A DNA stretch of 64,000 nucleotides, taken from Asanoa hainanensis. Its GTDB lineage: Bacteria; Actinomycetota; Actinomycetes; Mycobacteriales; Micromonosporaceae. Numbering within the stretch: the first letter of the stretch is position 1; each line of letters starts with the position of its first letter. The translations under genes and the position numbers were made by a program. This document shows positions 52,329 to 61,057 of the stretch, in pieces. The notes beneath the pieces are model-generated. The model was not told where the DNA came from. It was given only the letters and a program-made list of their open reading frames with translations, and made no database searches. The stretch is taken from NCBI RefSeq assembly GCF_900188485.1, contig NZ_FZPH01000014.1, positions 124,001 through 188,000 on the forward strand, given 5' to 3'.

Positions 52329-54215
52329 TCAGAGGTGGGTGGCGATCTGGCCCAGGAGCCACGGCAGGTGGGGGGCCGCCGCCCGGCCGCCCTTGTGGAG
52401 GACCAGGACCACGACCGCGTCGGCCTTGCGGATGGCGCCGCCTTGGTCGGTCATGAAGGCCTCGTCGCGGATGCCCGGGACCGGGGTGCCGCGCTTCGCC
52501 GCTGCCCAGAACATCTTCGCCAACGGGCCGCGCTGCAGCTGGATCATCGCGACCGGTTTGCCGTCCGACGTCTCGTACAACGCGTTGATCGGGCCTATCG
52601 CGCGGATCTGGATCGGTGCGCCTACCGCCCGGGCCATGTCCTCGACGGTCAGCACGTCGGCCGCCGCCTGCGTGCGCACCGCGACCGGGAGCGGCCTCTT
52701 CCGCTCGCCCAACGCCTCCAGGACCAGGTTGTCGGTGTTGTCCGTGGTGTCGAAGCCCCGGTGCAGCGAGCGCCCGCCGCCTTCCTTCAGCACCGTCAGG
52801 GCGACCACCCGGCGGCTCCAGCGGCGCACTCCGACGCGGACCACGTCGCCGGGTGACGATCGCGACCACCAGTCCGACGGCAGGCCCCAGGCCGTCGTGC
52901 GGTCCGCGGTGCCGTCGTCGACCGCGAGGTAGTGCAGGTACGGCACGGACGGGCTGTCCTCGCCCTGCGACGCCGAGCGCCAGGTCTCGATCCAGAGCAC
53001 CTCACCGGTGATCTCCACCGGGGTGTTGTGGTCAACCGCCGCGCGGACGATGCGGTAGAGGCCCCAGCCGATCAACAGCGTGGCCAGCAGCGCCGTGGTC
53101 AGGCGGGTCGGTGACGCGACGGCCGAGATGTCCGCGCCGCCCCACGAAGTGTCGAACGCGCCGGCCTGGTCCGGCGTCACGTCCGGGAAGCTGCGGCTGA
53201 CCAGGGCGGCCACGAAGCCCAGGGCCAGCCGGATCAGGCCGCCCTTGACCAGTTGGCCGGTGGTCATGCCGTACCGGGACAGCATCCGGGGGTAGCGCAC
53301 CTTGACCCGGCGCCAATGATCGCCGTACGAGGACCAGACGAGGTACTTCGAGCCCATCCCCAGGTCCAGCGCGGCGGTCGCGGCGTGGGCGACGTGGACG
53401 GCGGCCCCGTACCCGAGGTAGCGGTCCCAGACCATCACCGCGGCCGGCGGCAGGTCGCCGAACGCGTCGTGGCCGGCCAGCCAGTCCCGGACGCCCAGCC
53501 AGCGGGCCGCGACCTGGCGGCCCAGCGGGGTGGATCGCTCGCCCCGGTAGCGGCCGGCGATCAGGCCGCAGGTGGACGTCACGACGAGGAGGGAGAAGAA
53601 CATGGCGACGTAGCCGCCGCCCTTGTCCTCGGGCGCCGCGTTGCGCTCGATCTGCAGGAGGAGCGCGAACCCGATCGCGAGCGCCGGCACCACCCCGGCC
53701 AGCGACAGCAGCGAGATCTGGGCCTTGCTGATCCGGCGTCGGGACAGGCCGAGCCGGCGGGCGTGCGCGACGACCTCGGCGTCGAACCGCCGGCGCCAAC
53801 CGCGCGCCTGCGATGCGTCCCGGAACGTCAGCGCCGTCAGCGGCACCACACCGCCGACCGCCGCCGCCCGGATCCGGGACAGGAGCCGCTCCTCGAAGGG
53901 CAGCAGCGGCGGGCCGGACGGCGGGCGCGACGGCAGGTGGATCGTGCTGTGCACCGGGTCGTCCCCGGGCTGGCGGATCTCGTAGTAGCGGCGGCCGGCC
54001 AGGTCGAGCAGGGTCGCCTCCGCGGCGTCCTCGTCCGGCCGGGTCCACCGGTTGGCGAGCAGGTTGACCACGGCCGGCGGCTCCGGGCCGAGGTCCATGG
54101 TGGCCGGCGCCGGTGACGGCGCGAACGACCGGGTGATCAGCAGGATCAGGCCGAACAGCCCGACCCAGGCCGCCGTCGCCAGGACCGCGACGGCAATCGC
54201 GATGGTGAGGGACAT
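52329..54215 (-). CDS. DUF2207-like membrane protein
   Basis: The 628-residue protein has a single N-terminal transmembrane helix (about residues 4-30), an extracytoplasmic or soluble part with PVHSTIHLPSRPPSGPP, a double-hydrophobic stretch (about 168-215), another near 335-360 and 395-415, and a large C-terminal region without motifs. This fits the DUF2207 group, which accompanies LemA. Start ATG 54215 directly follows the LemA stop. Envelope function is likely but not known. Confidence 0.75.
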   Translation of the reverse strand: MSLTIAIAVAVLATAAWVGLFGLILLITRSFAPSPAPATMDLGPEPPAVVNLLANRWTRPDEDAAEATLLDLAGRRYYEIRQPGDDPVHSTIHLPSRPPSGPPLLPFEERLLSRIRAAAVGGVVPLTALTFRDASQARGWRRRFDAEVVAHARRLGLSRRRISKAQISLLSLAGVVPALAIGFALLLQIERNAAPEDKGGGYVAMFFSLLVVTSTCGLIAGRYRGERSTPLGRQVAARWLGVRDWLAGHDAFGDLPPAAVMVWDRYLGYGAAVHVAHAATAALDLGMGSKYLVWSSYGDHWRRVKVRYPRMLSRYGMTTGQLVKGGLIRLALGFVAALVSRSFPDVTPDQAGAFDTSWGGADISAVASPTRLTTALLATLLIGWGLYRIVRAAVDHNTPVEITGEVLWIETWRSASQGEDSPSVPYLHYLAVDDGTADRTTAWGLPSDWWSRSSPGDVVRVGVRRWSRRVVALTVLKEGGGRSLHRGFDTTDNTDNLVLEALGERKRPLPVAVRTQAAADVLTVEDMARAVGAPIQIRAIGPINALYETSDGKPVAMIQLQRGPLAKMFWAAAKRGTPVPGIRDEAFMTDQGGAIRKADAVVVLVLHKGGRAAAPHLPWLLGQIATHL

Positions 54216-54794
54216 TCAGAAACGGACCTGGACCGGAGCCTGCTCGGCGCCCGACGCCTGGAAGTAGGCCGGCGGCCTGATCCCGGTGACACCCGCGACG
54301 ACCAGGCTCGGGAACGAGTGGGCGGTGTTGTCGAGGGACTGGACGGCCGTGTTGTAGAACTGCCGGGCGTACGCGATCTTGTCCTCGGTGTTGGCGAGCT
54401 CGTTCTGGAGGGCGAGGAAGTTCTGGTTCGCCTTGAGATCCGGGTACGCCTCGGCTAGCGCGAACAGCCGGCCGAGCGTCTGGGTCAGCACACCCTCGGC
54501 GGCGGCGCGGTGCTCGACCGACGGATCGGCACCGGCGGCCATCGCACCGGCCCGGGCGGCGACCACGGCGTCGAGCGTGGCGCGCTCGTGTCCGGCGTAC
54601 CCCTTGACGGTTTCGACCAGGTTCGGCACCAGGTCGTGCCGGCGCTTGAGCTGCACGTCGATCTGCGCCCAGGACGCGCGGACCTGGTTGCGCTGGCGGA
54701 TCAGCACGTTGAACGTGCGGATCGCCCAGAACGCGACCAGGACGACGAGGACGGCGACCACGATGGTCGCGATGAGCAGCGGACTGAGGTTCAT
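54216..54794 (-). CDS. lemA: LemA family protein
   Basis: The 192-residue protein has an N-terminal transmembrane helix (about residues 6-27) with FNVLIRQRNQVRASWAQIDVQLKRRHDLVPNLVETVKGYAGHE right after it, the hallmark of LemA, and FAEAYPDLKANQNF-type residues (about 113-126) followed by FYNTAVQSLDN. LemA proteins are envelope-associated helical bundles of unclear function. The stop directly precedes the DUF2207-like start, so they are co-translated. Confidence 0.93.
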   Translation of the reverse strand: MNLSPLLIATIVVAVLVVLVAFWAIRTFNVLIRQRNQVRASWAQIDVQLKRRHDLVPNLVETVKGYAGHERATLDAVVAARAGAMAAGADPSVEHRAAAEGVLTQTLGRLFALAEAYPDLKANQNFLALQNELANTEDKIAYARQFYNTAVQSLDNTAHSFPSLVVAGVTGIRPPAYFQASGAEQAPVQVRF

Positions 54795-54854
54795 GGCGCA
54801 TGGTGAACCGGATTCGATGAACGACAGGCAAACGTGTCAGGGACCGGACAGAAT

Positions 54855-55322
54855 TCAGGCGCGCCGCGCCCCGGCCGGCCAGATCACGGTCACCGGCAGG
54901 CCGTTGGCGCGGGCGGTGCGGACCACGTTGGCGGTGCTGCTGACCACGTCGGACGGTGCGCCGTCCCAGACCGCGACGAGGTGGTCGACGCGGCGCAGGA
55001 GCTCGTCGCTGGCGGCGAAGTAGGCCTCCGGGCCGGACGTCGCGAACGGCAGGTAGTCGACGCGGACGGCCTTGCCGAGCAGGTCGTCGAAGGACTTCAC
55101 GTCGCTGACCACGGTGCGGTAGTCGGCGGCCGGGAGGACCACCTCGTACGTGCCGCCGAGCGCGGCCACCGCGCGGGCGAAGAGCTGGTCGGCGCCGTCG
55201 GCGAGGCAGGTCACGCCGTGCACGGGACCGTGCGCCGCGAGGGTCGCGGTGAGCGCCGCGTACACCAGCTCGGCAGTGCCCTCGGCGAGCCGCACGTGTC
55301 CAGTGACACCGATGCGCGGCAT
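54855..55322 (-). CDS. SLOG-domain protein (nucleotide-derivative binding)
   Basis: The 155-residue Rossmann-like protein has GVTGHVRL at the N-terminus (residues 5-12), CLADGADQLFARAVAALGG (about 39-57), DELLRRVDHLVAVWDG (about 108-123) and SSTANVVRTARANGLPVTVIWP. This set matches the SLOG (YspA/LOG/DprA) superfamily, proteins that bind or process nucleotides in signalling and in conflict systems. The start ATG 55322 lies 9 bp after the stop of the TrkA_N-RyR gene, so the two are co-transcribed and may act together. Confidence 0.83.
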   Translation of the reverse strand: MPRIGVTGHVRLAEGTAELVYAALTATLAAHGPVHGVTCLADGADQLFARAVAALGGTYEVVLPAADYRTVVSDVKSFDDLLGKAVRVDYLPFATSGPEAYFAASDELLRRVDHLVAVWDGAPSDVVSSTANVVRTARANGLPVTVIWPAGARRA

Positions 55323-55331
55323 GCCCGTCTC

Positions 55332-57059
55332 CTAGGGGGTGCGGAGCCGGACGATGCGGAAGCCGGCATCCGCGAGAATAGCCGGCAACTGCCTTATCTC
55401 GTCGAGATTGCGGGTACGCATCTCGTCGCGCAGCGCCGGCCAGGCCGCCATCGCCGGGTGCAGTTTGTGCTCGTCGTCGCGTTCGGCGGCGAAGCGCCAG
55501 CCCTGGCCGACCCGGTCCTGGCGCCAGCGTTCGTGCTCCATCACCGCCAGCCGCTCGACCTCCGCGTCGGCCAGCACGTGCTCGCGCCCCGGCCCGACCC
55601 GCGGCGACAGCGTGCAGCCGATCGCGCGCAGCTTGCGGCCGATGTCCTCGGCCTGGGCCCGGTTGGTCAGCCGCAGCCGGTCGGGCAGGTCGTCCCACGG
55701 CACCAGGGCGGGCCCGCTGGCGCCGCGGCCGGTCAGGTCCAGCACGTAGCGCTCGTGGATCACCCGGGCCAGCCGCTCGACCAGGTCGTCGCCGATCAGC
55801 GCGGGGTCGCAGGCCGCGTGCACGACGCCGAACAGCCGCAGCGTGCCGGACAGCTCGTCGAGCACCCGGTCGCCGCCGTCGAACGCCTCCCGGAGGCTGG
55901 CCAGCCGGTCGAGCCGGACGACCACCGAGCCGGGCTCGCCGGGCCAGACCTGCTCGGCGGTGAGGGCGGCCTTGAGCGCCTGCTGCTCGTCGTCGTAGCA
56001 GATGAACACGCGGTCCGGGACCGGCCCGTCCGACGGCGTGGCGAGCAGCCGTTCGAGGTCGTAGTCGTGCGGCGTGATCTTGCAGACCCGGGTCAGGAAC
56101 GGGTACCGCTCGGTCAGGTGGGTCACCGCCGCCCCCGCGGTCGGGTCGACGATCTCGATCGGCAGTGGCTCGGCGGCGGGGTCCCGGATGCGCCATTGTC
56201 GGGCGAGCTCCACGAGGACCGCGCGGCCGAACGCGGTGGCGCCGAGGATCGCGATCGTCGGCGGTCGCGCGCCCGGCAGCGTCAGCGGCTCGCGCGCCAC
56301 CAGGTGCCGGGCGGCCAGGTCGTCGATGTTGAAGAAGTCGAGCCGCCTGCCCCGCCTGGTCGGTGCGCTCAGCAGCCGGGCCTGCAGCGCGGCGCACACC
56401 TCCGGGTCGGCGACCTGCGCGTACACGGCGAGGGCCGACCCGTTGCGGCGCGGCCGGGCCGCCGCCAGGGCGATCGCGGTGTTGGCGGCGCTGTCGTCGG
56501 TGCAGGCGTAGACGGCGCGGGCGCGCCCGACGCTGGCCGCGCGCAGGATGTCGGGGTCGCGGGCGGCGCCGGCGACCCGGGGCGCCGGACCGGCCTCGGT
56601 CGCCTTGCTGGGCACGGTGACCACCTGGTCGCCGGCCTGCCGCAGCCGCCGGGCCAGCGTGGTGGCCACCAGGGTGTCGCCCACGACGATCACGTGCCCC
56701 CGCGCGGTGCGGGCCCGCAGCTTCCGGATCTCGGAGGCGAAGAGCAACCGGCTGGCCTCGATCAGCGCGTACGCGGTGACGGTCGGCGCGGCGAACCGGG
56801 CGAAGTCGAGAATTGCCGGGAACGGCCCGCCGGCGTCGAGCGGGGGAGAGCCGAGCACGAACAGCTGGAGGGCGTAATAGAGGATGTCGAGCGGCTGGCC
56901 GCTGTAGCCGAGGTCGGGGTTCTCACGGAGATATTGCTCGAGCCCGATCAGCCCGCAGCCGAACGAGATGACGGCGAGGATCGCGAACGCCAGCCACAGC
57001 ACCGGAGCGACCGGGGTCCGGGGCAGATCACCGAACCCCCCACCGCTCCGGCCCGCCAT
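55332..57059 (-). CDS. membrane protein with TrkA_N Rossmann domains and C-terminal RyR domain
   Basis: The 575-residue protein has two or three N-terminal membrane segments (about residues 16-110), then a RCK/TrkA_N-like Rossmann domain with GHVIVVGDTLVATTLARRLRQAGDQVV (about 124-150) and a second with TIAILGATAFGRAVLVELARQW (about 267-288). The C-terminus (about 500-572) is a RyR-type domain: AVMEHERWRQDRVGQGWRFA and DDEHKLHPAM, as in prokaryotic RyR modules linked to nucleotide signalling. A selectivity filter was not identified with confidence, so channel function is unproven. ATG 57059 was chosen. It is co-transcribed with the SLOG gene. Confidence 0.8.
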   Translation of the reverse strand: MAGRSGGGFGDLPRTPVAPVLWLAFAILAVISFGCGLIGLEQYLRENPDLGYSGQPLDILYYALQLFVLGSPPLDAGGPFPAILDFARFAAPTVTAYALIEASRLLFASEIRKLRARTARGHVIVVGDTLVATTLARRLRQAGDQVVTVPSKATEAGPAPRVAGAARDPDILRAASVGRARAVYACTDDSAANTAIALAAARPRRNGSALAVYAQVADPEVCAALQARLLSAPTRRGRRLDFFNIDDLAARHLVAREPLTLPGARPPTIAILGATAFGRAVLVELARQWRIRDPAAEPLPIEIVDPTAGAAVTHLTERYPFLTRVCKITPHDYDLERLLATPSDGPVPDRVFICYDDEQQALKAALTAEQVWPGEPGSVVVRLDRLASLREAFDGGDRVLDELSGTLRLFGVVHAACDPALIGDDLVERLARVIHERYVLDLTGRGASGPALVPWDDLPDRLRLTNRAQAEDIGRKLRAIGCTLSPRVGPGREHVLADAEVERLAVMEHERWRQDRVGQGWRFAAERDDEHKLHPAMAAWPALRDEMRTRNLDEIRQLPAILADAGFRIVRLRTP

Positions 57060-57117
57060 TCGCTCATGTTATCCGTCGATATGGCGGGCCGAACTGTCCA
57101 CTTCGTGCACTAGCAGG

Positions 57118-59061
57118 TCAGGCCACCATCGAGCCGACCACCGGCTTGGTGAGCAGGGCCGACTGGTTGCGGGTGATGCCCGGGTCGAGCGTGCGCGCCA
57201 CGAAGATGGCGTGCCAGATGCAGAAGATCAGGACCGTCCAGACCTTGCGGGAGTTGTCGACCTCGCCCTTCTTGTGCTCGTCGAGCAGGCGCAGGGCGTA
57301 GTTCAGGTCGATCAGCTCGCCGGCGGCCGAGTTGGCGATGATCCAGCGGGCCCACTCGTACATCTCGCCGGCCAGCCAGACGCGGGTCGGGGTCGGGAAG
57401 CCGAGCTTCTTGCGGTTGACGATCGCCGGGGGTACGACGCCCTGGAGGGCCTGGCGCATCGCCCACTTGGTGGCGTCGGAGCGCGGGGGGAGCTTGAGCT
57501 CGACCGGGATCCGGGACGCCACGTCGAAGACCTCGCGGTCCAGGAACGGCACCCGGACCTCCAGCGAGTGCGCCATCGAGATCCGGTCGGCCTTGACCAG
57601 GATGTCGCCGCGCAGCCAGGTGTAGAGGTCGATGTACTGCATCTTCGTCACGTCGTCGAGGTCGGGGACCTCCGCGTAGATCGGCGCGGTGACGTCGGTG
57701 TAGCGCACCGCCGGGTCGTACCGCCGCAGGAGGCCCTGCTTCTCCTCCTCGGTGAACATCCGCGCGTTGCCGTAGTAGCGCTCCTCCAGCGGCGTCGTGC
57801 CGCGCTCCAGGAAGCTCTTGCCCTTCACGCCCTGCGGGATGACCTTGGAGACGGCCCGGAGGCCCTTCTGCATCTGGTCGGGCAGGCCGTTGACCGCCGA
57901 CAGCGACAGCGGCTCGCGGTAGATCGTGTAGCCGCCGAAGAACTCGTCGGCGCCCTCGCCGGACAGCACCACGGTGACGTGCTCGGCGGCCTTCTGGGCC
58001 ACGAAGTAGAGCGGCACCAGCGCCGGGTCGGCCACCGGGTCGTCCAGGTGCCAGATGATCCGCGGGAGCGCGTCCATCATGTCCTGCGGGCCGATCTTGG
58101 TCGGGATCGTGGTGACCTCGAGGTGCCGCGCCGACTCCTGGGCGACCTCGATCTCCGAGTAGCCCGGGACGTCGTACCCGACGGTGAAGGTCAGGATGTT
58201 GGGGTTGAACTGCCGTGCGAGCGCGACCACCGCCGTGCTGTCGATGCCGCTGGACAGGAACGAGCCGACCGGCACGTCGGACCGCATGTGCAGCCGCACG
58301 CTCTCGCGCAGGGTCTCGCGGATCTCGGCGAACAGCCGCTCCTGGTCGGGCACCGGCGCCGGGTTGAAGACCGGGCGGTACCAGCGCCGGACCTCGATCG
58401 GGTAGCCGGGCGTCCAGCTCAGGCACTCGCCGGAGCCGATCCGGGAGATGCCCTGGTGCAGGGTGCCGGGCTCGGGCACGTACTGCAGCGTCAGGTAGTG
58501 CGACAGGTTGGCGGTGTCGACACCGGCGTCGCCGGCGTGGGCGGCGGGCGCGAACGGCAGCAGCGCCTTCTTCTCCGACGCGAGGTAGACGCCGTCGACG
58601 GTCTGAAGGTAGTGCAGCGGCTTGATGCCGAAGTAGTCGCGGGCGCCGAACGCCCGGCGCTCCTGGCGGTCCCAGATGACGAAGGCGAACATCCCGCGCA
58701 GGCGGGTGAGCACCTTCTCGCCCCAGAAGTGGTAGCCGGCGGCGATCACCTCACCGTCACCCTGCGTGGCGAACGTGGCGCCGTAGTCGCGGGCCAGCTC
58801 CTCCCGCAGCTCGATGTAGTTGTAGATCTCGCCGTTGAAGGTCAGCAGGTAGCGCCCGCCCGCGTAGGGGAGCGGCTCGTGGCTGAACGCCACGTCGATG
58901 ATCGAGAGCCGCTTGTGGGCGAAGACCGCGTCGTTGCCGATCACCTCCACCCCGGTCTCGTCGGGACCACGGTGGTGAAGGCTCTCCAACGCTCCGGCGA
59001 TCGCGTCCGCGTGGGCGCCGGCCGCGCCGTGCGCGCTGAAGAAGGCCAGGATTCCGCACAT
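57118..59061 (-). CDS. asnB: glutamine-hydrolysing asparagine synthetase
   Basis: The 647-residue enzyme makes asparagine from aspartate, glutamine and ATP. MCGILAFFS gives the catalytic Cys2 after Met removal. Glutaminase landmarks are RLSIID, FNGEIYNY and GDGEV. The synthetase domain has the PP-loop SSGIDSTAVVAL (about residues 255-266) and GEGADEFFGGY (about 366-376). ATG 59061 is fixed by the MCG start. It is divergent from the aminopeptidase gene at 59174. Duplicate asnB genes may serve cell-wall or natural-product amidation; nothing in its neighbours shows this. Confidence 0.95.
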   Translation of the reverse strand: MCGILAFFSAHGAAGAHADAIAGALESLHHRGPDETGVEVIGNDAVFAHKRLSIIDVAFSHEPLPYAGGRYLLTFNGEIYNYIELREELARDYGATFATQGDGEVIAAGYHFWGEKVLTRLRGMFAFVIWDRQERRAFGARDYFGIKPLHYLQTVDGVYLASEKKALLPFAPAAHAGDAGVDTANLSHYLTLQYVPEPGTLHQGISRIGSGECLSWTPGYPIEVRRWYRPVFNPAPVPDQERLFAEIRETLRESVRLHMRSDVPVGSFLSSGIDSTAVVALARQFNPNILTFTVGYDVPGYSEIEVAQESARHLEVTTIPTKIGPQDMMDALPRIIWHLDDPVADPALVPLYFVAQKAAEHVTVVLSGEGADEFFGGYTIYREPLSLSAVNGLPDQMQKGLRAVSKVIPQGVKGKSFLERGTTPLEERYYGNARMFTEEEKQGLLRRYDPAVRYTDVTAPIYAEVPDLDDVTKMQYIDLYTWLRGDILVKADRISMAHSLEVRVPFLDREVFDVASRIPVELKLPPRSDATKWAMRQALQGVVPPAIVNRKKLGFPTPTRVWLAGEMYEWARWIIANSAAGELIDLNYALRLLDEHKKGEVDNSRKVWTVLIFCIWHAIFVARTLDPGITRNQSALLTKPVVGSMVA

Positions 59062-59173
59062 GGCGGCCATCTTTTCACGGGTCGCCCGACGCCCGGCCGC
59101 CTCCCATCGGATTCGGGTGGCGTGGCGAGGTAGCGTCTCCTCCGGGAACGCGATCGATGGGGAGGCGTCTGCG

Positions 59174-60685
59174 GTGTTTGGTGACGAAACAACCGAGCCG
59201 GTGATGAGTGAGAGCACCGCGAAGGTCGAGGCCCACGACCCGGCGTTCCCGCCGAAGTTCCTGGAGTTCATGCGCACCGGCTGGGCGGAGGACTCGCTCG
59301 CGGTGCAGCCGTCGCCAGCGGTTTCGCGTTATGCCGCCCGCCGCGAGGCGATCTCCGCGCGGTTCCCCGGTGAGACGTTGATCATCCCCACGGGCCGCGA
59401 GAAGACCCGGGCCAACGACACGGACTACCCGTTCCGGGCCGGCAGCGACTTCGCGTACCTGACCGGTGACCTCGACCCGGACAGCGTGCTCGTCCTGCAC
59501 CCGGTCGGCGACGGCCACGACGCGGTGCTCTACACGAAGCCCCGCAACTCGCGCGAGACGGACGACTTCTTCCGCAGCCGCGACGGTGAGCTGTGGGTGG
59601 GCCGGCGGGCGACGCTGACGGAGAAGTCGGCCGCGCTCGGTGTCGACACCACCGTGCTGACGGATCTCGAGCGCGTGCTGGGCGACTGCGCCCCGCGGCG
59701 CACCCGGGTGCTGCGGGGCTTCGACCCGGAGGTCGACGCGGCGGTGCGGCCCTGGACCGAACGGGACGAGAAGGATCAAAAAGCGCGAGACGGGCGTACG
59801 CGCGACCAGGAGCTGGCGACCGCGATCTCCGAGCTGAAGCTGGTCAAGGACCCGTGGGAGATCGAGCAGCTCCAGGAGGCGATCGACTCGACGGTCCGGG
59901 GCTTCGAGGACGTCGCCCGGATCCTGCCGGCCGACCGCGGTGTGCGCGAGCGCCTGATCGAGGGCGTGTTCGGAGTGCGGGCCCGCTACGAGGGCAACGA
60001 TGTCGGCTACAGCTCGATCGTCGGGGCCGGCCGGCACGCCACGACCCTGCACTGGATCACCAACTCGGGCGTGACGACGCCGGGCGAGCTGCTCCTGATG
60101 GACATGGGCGTCGAGGCGCGGAGCCTGTACACGGCGGACGTGACCCGGACGGTCCCGGTCTCGGGCCGCTTCACCCCGTTGCAGCGCGACGTGTACGACA
60201 TCGTCCACCGCTCGCAGCAGGCCGGCATCGACCTGATCAAGCCGGGCGTGAAGTTCGAGGACATCCACCTGACCTGCATGCGGGTGCTGGCCGAGGGCCT
60301 GGCCGACCTGGGCGTGCTCCCGGTCAGCGTCGACGAGGCGATGTCGCCGGAGTCGACGGTCTACCGCCGCTGGACGCTGCACAGCTTCGGCCACATGCTG
60401 GGCATCGACGTGCACGACTGCTCGAACGCGCGGAAGGAAAACTACCGCGACGGGGTGGTGGGCGAGAACTACGTGCTGACGGTCGAGCCGGGCCTCTACT
60501 TCCAGGCGGAGGACGAGCTGGTGCCGGCGGAGCTCCGCGGCATCGGCGTCCGCATCGAGGACGACGTCCTGGTGACGGCGACAGGCAGCCGGGTGATGTC
60601 GGCGGGCCTCCCGCGCACGTCAGCGGCGGTCGAAGAATGGCTCGACACCCAGCGCGCCGCGGGCCCCCGCCTACCGGGCGCGTGA
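59174..60685 (+). CDS. pepP: Xaa-Pro aminopeptidase (peptidase M24B)
   Basis: The 503-residue enzyme has an N-terminal creatinase-like domain and a C-terminal pita-bread domain with metal ligands: Asp in DMGVEARSLYTAD (two Asp), His in TLHSFGHMLGIDVHD, Glu in TVEPGLYF and the final RIEDDVLVT Glu. It removes N-terminal residues before Pro. GTG 59174 has GGGGAGG 9-15 bp upstream; ATG 59204 in frame is an alternative. It is divergent from asnB. Confidence 0.93.
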   Translation: MFGDETTEPVMSESTAKVEAHDPAFPPKFLEFMRTGWAEDSLAVQPSPAVSRYAARREAISARFPGETLIIPTGREKTRANDTDYPFRAGSDFAYLTGDLDPDSVLVLHPVGDGHDAVLYTKPRNSRETDDFFRSRDGELWVGRRATLTEKSAALGVDTTVLTDLERVLGDCAPRRTRVLRGFDPEVDAAVRPWTERDEKDQKARDGRTRDQELATAISELKLVKDPWEIEQLQEAIDSTVRGFEDVARILPADRGVRERLIEGVFGVRARYEGNDVGYSSIVGAGRHATTLHWITNSGVTTPGELLLMDMGVEARSLYTADVTRTVPVSGRFTPLQRDVYDIVHRSQQAGIDLIKPGVKFEDIHLTCMRVLAEGLADLGVLPVSVDEAMSPESTVYRRWTLHSFGHMLGIDVHDCSNARKENYRDGVVGENYVLTVEPGLYFQAEDELVPAELRGIGVRIEDDVLVTATGSRVMSAGLPRTSAAVEEWLDTQRAAGPRLPGA

Positions 60686-60799
60686 CATGCCCTATTTACC
60701 CGATCGTTCGCATGGCGGTCTATGTCTGCAATCAGGACGTGGCCTGCAAGCTGGACACTGCCGATTTCCGGTGCCGGTAGCGTAAAGTCGTAATGGTGG

Positions 60800-60817
60800 A
60801 TCGGCGATGTGGCCGAT
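60800..60817 (+). promoter_or_regulatory. hairpin in leader of Fxs precursor gene
   Basis: ATCGGC (60800-60805) and GCCGAT (60812-60817) form a perfect 6-bp inverted repeat, with further TCGGC copies nearby (about 60831 and 60842). It lies 43 bp before the precursor ATG and could be an operator or translational control element. Confidence 0.3.
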
Positions 60818-60859
60818 TGCCAGGCTGAGTCGGCTAGATCGGCACCGGAGGCCAGCGGC

Positions 60860-61057
60860 ATGACACTCGCAGGAAGCCAGCAGACCCCTGACCCCGTGCG
60901 GCAGCCGGGCCTTGTCGATGTCACCGACGTCCAACTCGCGGATTTGTTGGGCGCGGAGGAATCCGCATTCGCCGAGACGTTCCGTCGGTTTGTCGCCGAG
61001 GCCACCGACCAGAATCGCAGCGTATTCGCCGCGTTCCAGAGCGCTCTTGGGGAATGA
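60860..61057 (+). CDS. fxsA: FxsA-like RiPP precursor peptide
   Basis: The 65-residue peptide has a polar leader with VTDVQLADLLGAEESAFAE and the C-terminal core SVFAAFQSALGE. FQS is the F-x-S motif at which FxsB enzymes join Phe and Ser through a three-residue cyclophane. In classical precursors FxSxx is C-terminal; here GE follows FQSAL, shifting the motif by two residues. GGAGG is 8 bp before ATG 60860; an in-frame start at 60809 adds an unrelated sequence. Its stop overlaps the radical SAM start (ATGA), so translation is coupled. Confidence 0.75.
   Translation: MTLAGSQQTPDPVRQPGLVDVTDVQLADLLGAEESAFAETFRRFVAEATDQNRSVFAAFQSALGE

Noticed and set aside
53032-56397. 1121-residue minus-strand open frame
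   Set aside because: Runs through three real genes in an alternate frame; typical GC-driven shadow.
60809-60859. Upstream extension of the Fxs precursor start
   Set aside because: The ATG at 60860 has a good ribosome-binding site; the extension has no family similarity.
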